Source: Lewinellaceae bacterium (lineage in GTDB: Bacteria > Bacteroidota > Bacteroidia > Chitinophagales > Saprospiraceae). From it: a DNA stretch of 64,000 bases. Below the pieces are notes generated by a model. It saw nothing but the letters and a program-made list of their open reading frames with translations, made no database searches and was not told where the DNA came from. The stretch is from the NCBI GenBank assembly GCA_020636105.1, contig JACJYL010000001.1, forward strand, positions 1 to 64,000, in the 5' to 3' direction. Both the position numbers and the translations under genes were made by a program. This document shows, one piece after another, positions 44,835-52,881 of this stretch; position 1 is the first letter of the stretch, and each line of letters starts with the position of its first letter.

Positions 44835-47800
44835 ATGAAAAAATTGACACTGGTTTTGATGCTGGTGTTCTTTGGCGTTGGCTCCATGCTGGCGCAAAGA
44901 ACGATCAGTGGTAAAATTACCGACGGGAAAGGCGAATCCTTGATAGGAGCGAGCGTTCTCGTGAAAGGTACCACCACCGGTACCATTACCGATTTTGACG
45001 GGAACTACACTCTTGATGTTCCTGCAGGCGGTAAAACCTTGATTTTCAGTTACACTGGTTTTGAAACTCAGGAATTGGCCATTGGCGCATCTGATGTTAT
45101 GGATGTGACATTGGCAGAAGGAGCTCTTCTTGAGGAAATTGTCGTTACGGCGGTTGGTTTGGAAGCCAACAAGCGCCAGATCGGTTATTCTGTGCAGAAT
45201 GTTAATGCTGATGATGTGGTAGGCGCTAAAGAAACAAACCTGCTCAATGCCTTGAATGGTAAAGTAGCGGGAGTTTCGGTTACCAGTTCTTCCGGTTCTC
45301 CGGGAGCATCCTCTTCCATCAGGATCAGGGGTAACGTGTCCATCGGACGCTCCAACAGCCCGCTGTTTGTTGTGGATGGTGTGCCTATTGATAACTCTGA
45401 AATCGGAAATGATGTAGGCGGTATCGACCAGTCCAACCGGGCGATCGACATCAACCCCAATGACATTGCTTCCATTACCGTATTGAAAGGCCCATCTGCT
45501 ACGGCATTGTATGGGGTACGTGCGGCAAATGGTGCCATCGTTATTACCACCAAAGCCGGAAAAAAAGGAAAACCAGTGGTGAACATTACCGCCCGTTACA
45601 GTATGGACCAGGTAAATAAATTACCTGAGCGCCAGACTGCCTATGCCCAGGGACAACCTGTAGGCGGAGTACCCACCTGGAGAGGTCCTCACACAGGGGA
45701 AGGATTCAGCTGGGGTCCTGCCATTGCAGACCTCGAGTTCGACGGATCAGATTATGAATATGACAAGAATGGTCGTTTGGTTGCTAAAGGAACCGGAAAC
45801 GGAGTACCTGCCAAGGCTTACGATCCTTATACTTTCTTTGTGAATGGTAATACTTATGACCTCAATGCTTCTGTGGCAGGAGGAACGGATGCCGTACGTT
45901 ATTTCATTTCTGGCGGAAAACTGGAAAGCAAAGGTATTGCTCCTAATGCGACTTTTGCCAGAACTTCTTTCCGGGTTAAAGCGGATGCTAACCTAACGGA
46001 TAAGCTGAGAGTTTCCATGTCTGCCAATTACATCAACTCCGGAGGATTCAGGGTTCAAAGAGGATCAAACGTACAGGGAGTAACCCTTGGATTGATGAGA
46101 AATACGCCAACCTTTGATATTGGTAACGGTAAAACCGGACAGGAAGCAGCCGACGATCCGGCCACTTACGAGTTGGCCGATGGCCGTCAGCGTTCATACC
46201 GTGCAGGGATCTATGACAGCCCTTACTGGGTGGTCAACAAAAACCCATCCACCGATAATGTCAACCGTATCATCGGTTACACAGGGCTTGGATATGACTT
46301 TACCGATTGGTTGAGCCTTAATTACAAACTGGGTATTGACCATTATTCAGACAGAAGGAACGGTGCCCTGGATATCAACCCAGGCCGTAGCGTGGGAAGT
46401 GTTTCCCAGGACTTCATCTCCAATACAGATTTGAATCAGGATTTATTGTTGTCCATGAGAAAAGACATTTCCGAAACCTTTGGCTTTGCGGCTACGGTTG
46501 GAGGTAATGCTTATAGAAATGACTATTATGCTCAGGGAGCTGCAGGATCTACGCTATCCGCTCCTAATTTCTACCATATCAGTAATGCTACAGATGTTAC
46601 GGCTTATGAAAGCGTATCACGCAAAAAGCTTTTTGGTGTTTATGGTACTTTTGACTTCAACTATGCAGATTATCTTTTCCTTAACCTTACTGCGAGAAAT
46701 GACTGGTCTTCTACCTTGCCGGTGGATAATAATACCTTCCAGTCTTATTCTGCCAGTTTAGGTTTTGCGCTTTCTGAAGCATTGAAATTACCGGTAAATC
46801 CAGTGATTTCTTATGCTAAGCTGAGAGCTTCTTACGGTGTGGTAGGTAACGACGCACCAAGATATGCAACGACCAGCTATTTTTACCAGGCGAGCAGCGC
46901 TGGTGATGGATTTATTACAGGCGTAAGTTTCCCTGCTTTTGGAACGAACGCTTTTGAAAGAGATCAGGTATTAGGTAACGATAAAATCGTTCCTGAAAAA
47001 ACAACCACCTGGGAAGTAGGTGGTGAGTTCAAGTTCCTCAAAGGTAAACTTGGATTGGATGTTACCTACTTTAACTCAGAATCTGTTGATCAGATCATCT
47101 CTGTTCAGCTGCCTGCTTCTACCGGATTTACCGATGTAGTGCAAAATGCGGGAAGAATCAGCAACAAAGGATGGGAGATCGTTTTGGATCTGACACCCGT
47201 CAAAACCAATAATTTTAGCTGGGATATTCAGGCTAACTTTACCAAGATCGAAAACTTTGTGGAAGAATTGGCCGAAGGTGTTGACAACATTGGCTTAGCA
47301 GGATTTACTTCTACACAGTCAGTGGTTATTCCTGGTCAGCCATACGGTGCGATCTGGGGAGATGGTTTCCAAAGAACAGACGACGGTACTTTGATTATCG
47401 GTTCCAATGGATGGCCAGTGGCAAGCCCGGATAAAGTGATCCTCGGTGATCCTAACCCGGACTGGACGATGGGCGTTCGTAACAGCTTTAACTTTAAAGG
47501 AGTTACCCTTTCTGCCTTGTTTGACTTCCGCCAGGGCGGAGACATGTGGTGCGGTACTTGTGGTATTATGAATTATTTCGGAACCACCAAGCAGTCTGCT
47601 GACGAAAGAGATGATGTAGTGGTGTTTGACGGTGTGGTGAATACAGGTACTTCAGAAAATCCTGTTTACGAACAAAACAATACAGCGGTGCCTTTGGCAA
47701 ACCCGGCAACAGGTCTTGGCAGCTACTACAGAGTAAGATACGGATTTGGTTACTCTGAAATGGAAATTTATGATACCTCATGGATCCGTCTAAGAGAGCT

Positions 47801-48017
47801 GACTTTGGGTTATTCTCTTCCTAAATCATTGCTCTCCGGTACTTTCCTCGGAGGCGTGGACATTACCCTTACCGGAAGAAACCTTTGGTTAAATACTGAT
47901 TATCCGGGCATTGATCCTGAAACGAACCTCACCGGTTCTTCCAATGGATTTGGTTTGGATTATTTCAATATGCCAAATACGAAGAGTTATTCAGCCACGG
48001 TTAAGTTAACCTTTTAA
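44835..48017 (+). CDS. SusC/RagA-type TonB-linked outer-membrane protein
   Basis: A 1060-aa outer-membrane transporter that works with a SusD lipoprotein to import large ligands using TonB energy. After a signal peptide (LVLMLVFFGVGSMLA) comes a carboxypeptidase-regulatory-like domain (RTISGKITDGKGESLIGASV, about 22-105), then the SusC signature EEIVVTAVGLEANKRQIGYS near 101, the plug domain (LNALNGKVAGVSV and SIRIRGNVSIG near 160) and a 22-stranded barrel ending in SATVKLTF. It begins a four-gene plus-strand set. The ligand, glycan or peptide, cannot be read from sequence, and no hydrolase or sigma/anti-sigma pair is adjacent. Confidence 0.96.
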   Translation: MKKLTLVLMLVFFGVGSMLAQRTISGKITDGKGESLIGASVLVKGTTTGTITDFDGNYTLDVPAGGKTLIFSYTGFETQELAIGASDVMDVTLAEGALLEEIVVTAVGLEANKRQIGYSVQNVNADDVVGAKETNLLNALNGKVAGVSVTSSSGSPGASSSIRIRGNVSIGRSNSPLFVVDGVPIDNSEIGNDVGGIDQSNRAIDINPNDIASITVLKGPSATALYGVRAANGAIVITTKAGKKGKPVVNITARYSMDQVNKLPERQTAYAQGQPVGGVPTWRGPHTGEGFSWGPAIADLEFDGSDYEYDKNGRLVAKGTGNGVPAKAYDPYTFFVNGNTYDLNASVAGGTDAVRYFISGGKLESKGIAPNATFARTSFRVKADANLTDKLRVSMSANYINSGGFRVQRGSNVQGVTLGLMRNTPTFDIGNGKTGQEAADDPATYELADGRQRSYRAGIYDSPYWVVNKNPSTDNVNRIIGYTGLGYDFTDWLSLNYKLGIDHYSDRRNGALDINPGRSVGSVSQDFISNTDLNQDLLLSMRKDISETFGFAATVGGNAYRNDYYAQGAAGSTLSAPNFYHISNATDVTAYESVSRKKLFGVYGTFDFNYADYLFLNLTARNDWSSTLPVDNNTFQSYSASLGFALSEALKLPVNPVISYAKLRASYGVVGNDAPRYATTSYFYQASSAGDGFITGVSFPAFGTNAFERDQVLGNDKIVPEKTTTWEVGGEFKFLKGKLGLDVTYFNSESVDQIISVQLPASTGFTDVVQNAGRISNKGWEIVLDLTPVKTNNFSWDIQANFTKIENFVEELAEGVDNIGLAGFTSTQSVVIPGQPYGAIWGDGFQRTDDGTLIIGSNGWPVASPDKVILGDPNPDWTMGVRNSFNFKGVTLSALFDFRQGGDMWCGTCGIMNYFGTTKQSADERDDVVVFDGVVNTGTSENPVYEQNNTAVPLANPATGLGSYYRVRYGFGYSEMEIYDTSWIRLRELTLGYSLPKSLLSGTFLGGVDITLTGRNLWLNTDYPGIDPETNLTGSSNGFGLDYFNMPNTKSYSATVKLTF

Positions 48018-48039
48018 TTAAAACAAAACAGTAGCTAAA

Positions 48040-49419
48040 ATGAAATTATTAAAATATTTTTCACTCATAATAATCGCTGCTTTCCTGATGCCGTCCTGCT
48101 CACAGGAAACATTCGAAGAGGTCAATATCGACCCGACCCAGCTCAGCGATGTTGGGATGAACCTCATATTGCCTGAAATCCTTTCCCAGGCGGCTTACAA
48201 TAAAGGAGCCACACCGGGAAGGGCTGCGGGAATCGTCATGCAGCAATTCGAAGGATTTGATGCACAGCAGGTTCAATACACACAATATACTTTTGGATCT
48301 GATGCCTTTAACAACTACTGGGTTTCAGGATTGTATTCAGGCGTTTTGAGAAGTTGCCAGGTATTGATCGATAAGGCGGAAACTGAAGGAGCAACCTTTT
48401 ACTCCGGAGTAGCCAAGGTAGTCATGGCCAGTGAATATGGTCTTGCGACATCTTTCTTTGGAGACATTCCGTTTTCCGAAGCCTTGAAAGGTACCGACAA
48501 CCTGAAGCCTTCTTATGATGCTCAGCAAGATGTGTACAAAGGCGTTCAGGCTATGTTGGACGACGCCATCAGTGATCTTAATTCAGGCACCGGGTACGGT
48601 GGAGGGGATTTGATCTTTGGCGGTGATGCCGATGCATGGATCAAGACTGCGTATGCGTTTAAGGCCCGTTATCAAATGCACCTCTTAAAAAGAGAAGGCA
48701 ATGCTCCCGCCGGAGTGTTGAACTCTTTGGGTGTCGCCTTCAAATCTTTGGATGAGCAGCCGAATTTCGAATTTGGAACTGCTCAAACGAATAATTACTC
48801 ACTGGCTAAATTTGGTGCAGAAAGACCAAGTACATTGATCATTGGTCAGTTTTTTGCTGACCTGATGGACGGCGATCCAAGACAAGACGCTTATATGTTC
48901 ACTGATGGTACGACCTGGTTCTATTTCAATACTGGAAATCCAGCGTTGGTTTACGCCAGGGACAATGCCGTAATTCCATTGATCTCTTACGTGGAAGTCA
49001 AATTCCTTGAAGCAGAAGCTTTAGCTCGTACGGGAGCAGATGCCAGCACTGCCTTGGCGCAGGCCATTACAGCAAGTATGGTTCAATCAGAAGTTACTGA
49101 TTATGATGCTTATGTGGCTGAAAAGAGTGACCTGTCAGGATTGTCCGATGAGCAAGTCATTCAACGTATCATGGAAGAAGCTTATAAAGGATATTATGGA
49201 TACAACTTTAGTGAAACCTGGTCTAACTTCAGGAGAACGGGGTATCCTGCCATCACACCACACCCACTGGGAGCCAATGGTTTTAATCCATCAGGAGGAG
49301 TGCCAAAACGTTTCCCTTATGTAGTGAATGAGCAGCAAACCAACCTGGTAAACCTCCAGGCAGCACAGGCCGCTCAAAATGGCGCCTTACTGGATGTTCC
49401 TGTTTGGGCTTTTCAATAA
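48040..49419 (+). CDS. SusD/RagB-type outer-membrane lipoprotein
   Basis: The 459-aa lipoprotein is the lid of the SusC channel and binds ligand at the cell surface. The signal ends in AAFLMPSCSQETFEE (Cys20). The helical TPR-like fold of the SusD-like family is visible in LNDLNSGTGYGGGDLIFGGD near 190 and VKFLEAEALARTG near 324, with the C-terminal phrase YGYNFSETWSNFRRTGYP near 385. It starts 22 bp after susC, the usual arrangement. It fits the SusD_2 branch (PF12771) rather than classic SusD. The ATG at 48040 is the start. Confidence 0.95.
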   Translation: MKLLKYFSLIIIAAFLMPSCSQETFEEVNIDPTQLSDVGMNLILPEILSQAAYNKGATPGRAAGIVMQQFEGFDAQQVQYTQYTFGSDAFNNYWVSGLYSGVLRSCQVLIDKAETEGATFYSGVAKVVMASEYGLATSFFGDIPFSEALKGTDNLKPSYDAQQDVYKGVQAMLDDAISDLNSGTGYGGGDLIFGGDADAWIKTAYAFKARYQMHLLKREGNAPAGVLNSLGVAFKSLDEQPNFEFGTAQTNNYSLAKFGAERPSTLIIGQFFADLMDGDPRQDAYMFTDGTTWFYFNTGNPALVYARDNAVIPLISYVEVKFLEAEALARTGADASTALAQAITASMVQSEVTDYDAYVAEKSDLSGLSDEQVIQRIMEEAYKGYYGYNFSETWSNFRRTGYPAITPHPLGANGFNPSGGVPKRFPYVVNEQQTNLVNLQAAQAAQNGALLDVPVWAFQ

Positions 49420-49478
49420 TTAAACAATCATCGGAAAGAAGGTTGATTCAACCTTCTTTCCGGTATTTTTCACTTTTC

Positions 49479-50186
49479 ATGATAAGAAAATATTTTTTGT
49501 CTTTCTGTGTTTTTATTCCAATGGCATTATTTGCTCAGCCTACCGATAGTAAAATGGTGGCATTGGATGATTTATATCCCGGCCAAAATGTAACGACTTT
49601 TGATCTTAGGCAGCGGTCCGAAAGTGGGCAGACTTTTTTTAACGAGGAATGGATGACCGGGCAGTTTGTATTTGATGACGGAAGTTTTTCCCAAAGGGCA
49701 TACTTCCTTAAGTACAATATTCAAAGCCAGGAGCTACTCGTAAACCTCGAAGGAAGTGTTTACCTGGTGCCTACGGAAAATCTCAGCGGGTTTCTGCTGA
49801 AGGGAGTACTCCCTGAAAACGCAGGGTTTTTGAACCACGAATTTGAGTTTAGAACCATTGCAGGGAAATCCGGCCGCACTATCCTGGAGAAAAAAGTGGA
49901 CGGTGCTTTTAAATTATATCTTTATTACGATGTAAAAGCGCTTAAACCCAATTACGTACCTGCGTTGGATGCCGGAGATATAAATACTAAATACGTTAAA
50001 AAAAACGTGTACTATTTGGAGTCTGAAGGGAATTTTAGGGAAATTCCGCAAAAAAGAAAAAAAGCTGAAAAGTTTTTTGACAAATATGCGGCGGCCAAAG
50101 TCTACATGGAAGGACAAAAAATGAAAATAAAAAGTGAAACCTACCTGATTGATTTAGTTAATTTTATGAACCAAAATTTAAATTAA
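49479..50186 (+). CDS. Unknown exported protein of the SusCD operon
   Basis: A protein of about 235 aa that I do not recognise. A signal peptide (FLSFCVFIPMALFA, cleaved near QPTD) precedes a mainly beta domain (residues 30-150: for example FVFDDGSFSQRAYFLKYN, and SVYLVPTENLSGF) and a Lys-rich helical end (IPQKRKKAEKFFDKYAAAK). The layout suggests a periplasmic or surface protein. It lies 59 bp after susD and 6 bp before a lipoprotein gene, so it belongs to the same operon and may help in ligand uptake. The long frame opens at 49404; ATG 49479 gives the signal. Confidence 0.6.
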   Translation: MIRKYFLSFCVFIPMALFAQPTDSKMVALDDLYPGQNVTTFDLRQRSESGQTFFNEEWMTGQFVFDDGSFSQRAYFLKYNIQSQELLVNLEGSVYLVPTENLSGFLLKGVLPENAGFLNHEFEFRTIAGKSGRTILEKKVDGAFKLYLYYDVKALKPNYVPALDAGDINTKYVKKNVYYLESEGNFREIPQKRKKAEKFFDKYAAAKVYMEGQKMKIKSETYLIDLVNFMNQNLN

Positions 50187-50192
50187 TTTAAG

Positions 50193-51005
50193 ATGAAAAA
50201 AATATTATATATCGCAGGCTTCGCCTTATTCACAGGAATGTTGATTTCTTCCTGTACTAAGGATGAAGATGTAAACCATTTTGCGTCCAACGACCCCAAA
50301 GGGGCGGTGGCTATTGTATCCAATATTGTGAATGGATTCTTTGATCTGGCCAACCCTTCAGCATCAAGTATTGCATTTGATTTGGCTACAAAAGGGGAAG
50401 CGGTTTCTTCCCTTAAAATCACCAAAAGTGTTAATGGTGGGGCGGAAAAAGATCATGCTACACTGTCATCATTTCCTGCAACTGTGGCGGTTACCTTTAA
50501 TGACGCACTTGCTGGAACCGGTGTTGTCCCTGCGGATCTTCAGGCCGGGGATAAAATAGTTTTGACCTTTTATGCCACAACAGCTTCCGGTACATATAAA
50601 TCTGGATCACTTTCAATCGATATGAGTTGTGTATCCGATTTGGCAGGAATGTACTCTGTTACTGCTACCTATTCTCAGCATGACTTTTTACCTGATTACC
50701 AGACCAATACAATGAATGTGGAAATCGTAGAAGTTGCTGCCGGAGTTTATACCGTTAATGATTTCTCAGGAGGGCTTTACAGCGCAGGACCGTATGTTGA
50801 TGCTTATGGTACGACTGATTTTGTCGTTGAATTCAAAGATGTGTGTAATGAAATTTCCTGGGAAGGTCAGACTGATCCATGGGGACCTGTAGTTGCTACC
50901 GAAGGCGGTGTCAACAGCGTTGATCCTGCTACCGGGGTTATTACCATTAGCTGGTTGTGTGAAGGTTATGGGGAAAGTGGTGTTTGCGTTTATACACCGC
51001 TTTAA
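50193..51005 (+). CDS. Lipoprotein at the end of the SusCD operon
   Basis: The 270-aa lipoprotein has a signal ending in LISSCTKDED (Cys21). The rest is beta-rich: an Ig-like part (about 35-150, FDLATKGEAVSSLKITKSV and ADLQAGDKIVLTFYA) and a C-terminal beta domain that opens MSCVSDLAGMYSVTATYS and ends CEGYGESGVCVYTPL with several Cys. Such proteins at the end of SusCD operons are often SusE/SusF-like surface binding proteins; I cannot assign a family. It follows the previous gene by 6 bp and ends 44 bp before a strong terminator. Confidence 0.6.
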   Translation: MKKILYIAGFALFTGMLISSCTKDEDVNHFASNDPKGAVAIVSNIVNGFFDLANPSASSIAFDLATKGEAVSSLKITKSVNGGAEKDHATLSSFPATVAVTFNDALAGTGVVPADLQAGDKIVLTFYATTASGTYKSGSLSIDMSCVSDLAGMYSVTATYSQHDFLPDYQTNTMNVEIVEVAAGVYTVNDFSGGLYSAGPYVDAYGTTDFVVEFKDVCNEISWEGQTDPWGPVVATEGGVNSVDPATGVITISWLCEGYGESGVCVYTPL

Positions 51006-51048
51006 TTCTATTGCGAATAAGGGGGTTTCCCCTAGATAATAAATGGAA

Positions 51049-51082
51049 ATGGCTCTTCTCATACGAGAAGGGCTATTTTTTT
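51049..51082 (+). terminator. Intrinsic terminator of the SusCD operon
   Basis: A 12-bp stem (51049-51060 with 51065-51076, two G-U pairs) with loop ATAC is followed directly by seven T. It ends the four-gene susCD transcript. Confidence 0.92.
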
Positions 51083-51183
51083 GCCTTAGGTAATAAGGTG
51101 ACATTATTTATCTTTGAATACCAATGAATTGTTAAGTCTATTCCCTATTATTGATTTTTCAATGCACAAATAAACGCTCCAAT

Positions 51184-52851
51184 ATGTTAAGAATCATTTT
51201 TATCTCAACCATATTTTATTTTGTCCTTTCTATAAATTTACCGGCTCAAAATACAGTGGGATTGCTTTCCTATAATCCATCAAAAGCATTTGAAGGATAT
51301 AATCTAATTTTTCCCCATAATCAACCTAATGTTTATTTATTGAATAATTGTGGTGAGATCGTTCATGTATGGGAGGATGATCCACAATTTCGCCCGGGAA
51401 ATTCAGTGTACCTGTTAGAAAATGGGAATCTGGTTAAATGCAAACACCCATTGGTCTCAGAAAATGAATCTATCGGAGCTGGGGGAAAAGGAGGGATTGT
51501 GGAAATAGTGGATTGGGATAATACTGTATTATGGAGCTTTGAGCAAAACGATTCAACCGCCAGGTTGCACCACGATATCCAACCCATGCCAAATGGCCAT
51601 ATTTTAATGATTTCCTGGGAGTACAAATCAAAAGCAGAAGCCATTCAGGCAGGCAGGGATACAGCTTTGCTTATCAACAATAAATTGTGGCCGGATTATA
51701 TACTGGAGGTAGATCCAAACACGGATGAGATCGTATGGGAATGGCATGTCTGGGATCACCTGATCCAGGATTACGACGCAGGAAAAGATAATTTTGGCAG
51801 CGTCGGGGATCATCCTGAATTGATAGACCTTAACTGGACCTCAAATCCTGACGGAATCGCAGACTGGCTGCATACTAACGCAATTGACTACAACCCCGAA
51901 CTGGACCAGATCGTAGTTTCTGTGCCGTTCTTTGATGAAATTTGGATCATTGACCACAGCACGTCCGTTTCGGAAGCTGCTGGCCATACCGGTGGGCTTA
52001 GCGGTAAAGGAGGAGACCTGATTTTCAGGTGGGGCAATCCTGCTGCCTATAGAATGGGAAATGCTGCGGATCAAAAGCTATTTTTTCAACATGACATTCA
52101 TTGGATTGATGAATTTGTAGATTTTGATCATCCACATTATGGTAAACTTGCCGTTTTTAACAACAGGGTAAACCCAAGTTATTCGACAGCCAACATTATT
52201 AACCCTGGGTTTGGTTGGGATAGTTGGGCTTATTTGTGGAACGGAAGCCAGTGGGGTCCTGAGGATTTTGAGCTTACCGTCATGCACCCTCAACCTACGA
52301 AAATTCACTCGGGAGGGTTGTCAAGTGTTCAGTTATTGCCTAATGACAACCTGCTAATATGTTCCGGGGCCAATGGTTATAGTGTAGAACTGACCCCACA
52401 AAATGACATCGTTTGGGAATATAAAACGCCACTTATGGGAGGGCAACCTGTTACACAGGGGGATACGACCATTTCTGGCAATATTACATTTCGTATCAAA
52501 CGTTACCCGACATCCTATGCTGCTTTCGAAGGCCGGGATCTTACCCCCATTGGATATATTGAACTGGATCCGGATACCACTTTTTGTGATATGATCCTTC
52601 CTGTTGATGAAGTTGCAGGTAATACTAATACTTTTAAGGTATTTCCGAACCCCGCCTCCGGCATAGTGACTTTGGAAATAGACAATCCCGGCAGCAGGTT
52701 AATAGAAATAATTGATTTATTGGGGAGAAGACAACTCTATTTTGAAATGAATGATCACCGGATTGATTTAGATGTTTCTAATTGGGAACCCGGTATTTTT
52801 TTTATCAGGATGGATGGATTTACTTTTCAAAAATTGCTGGTCATTAATTAA
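51184..52851 (+). CDS. Arylsulfotransferase-like T9SS-secreted protein
   Basis: A protein of about 555 aa. A signal peptide (IIFISTIFYFVLSINLPA) precedes a beta-propeller of the arylsulfate sulfotransferase type (about 30-470). Typical phrases are VYLLNNCGEIVHVWEDD near 48, HHDIQPMPNGHILMISWEY near 132 and DWLHTNAIDYN near 230, where His residues could be catalytic. The last 85 residues (VFPNPASGIVTLEI to PGIFFIRMD) are a T9SS type A sorting domain. Bacteroidota proteins of this type have uncertain activity and could bind rather than transfer. ATG 51184 lies within a longer frame opening on TTG at 51151. mutS follows 30 bp later. Confidence 0.8.
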   Translation: MLRIIFISTIFYFVLSINLPAQNTVGLLSYNPSKAFEGYNLIFPHNQPNVYLLNNCGEIVHVWEDDPQFRPGNSVYLLENGNLVKCKHPLVSENESIGAGGKGGIVEIVDWDNTVLWSFEQNDSTARLHHDIQPMPNGHILMISWEYKSKAEAIQAGRDTALLINNKLWPDYILEVDPNTDEIVWEWHVWDHLIQDYDAGKDNFGSVGDHPELIDLNWTSNPDGIADWLHTNAIDYNPELDQIVVSVPFFDEIWIIDHSTSVSEAAGHTGGLSGKGGDLIFRWGNPAAYRMGNAADQKLFFQHDIHWIDEFVDFDHPHYGKLAVFNNRVNPSYSTANIINPGFGWDSWAYLWNGSQWGPEDFELTVMHPQPTKIHSGGLSSVQLLPNDNLLICSGANGYSVELTPQNDIVWEYKTPLMGGQPVTQGDTTISGNITFRIKRYPTSYAAFEGRDLTPIGYIELDPDTTFCDMILPVDEVAGNTNTFKVFPNPASGIVTLEIDNPGSRLIEIIDLLGRRQLYFEMNDHRIDLDVSNWEPGIFFIRMDGFTFQKLLVIN

Positions 52852-52881
52852 AAATCCGTTATTTTACCGTTCATAAATCTG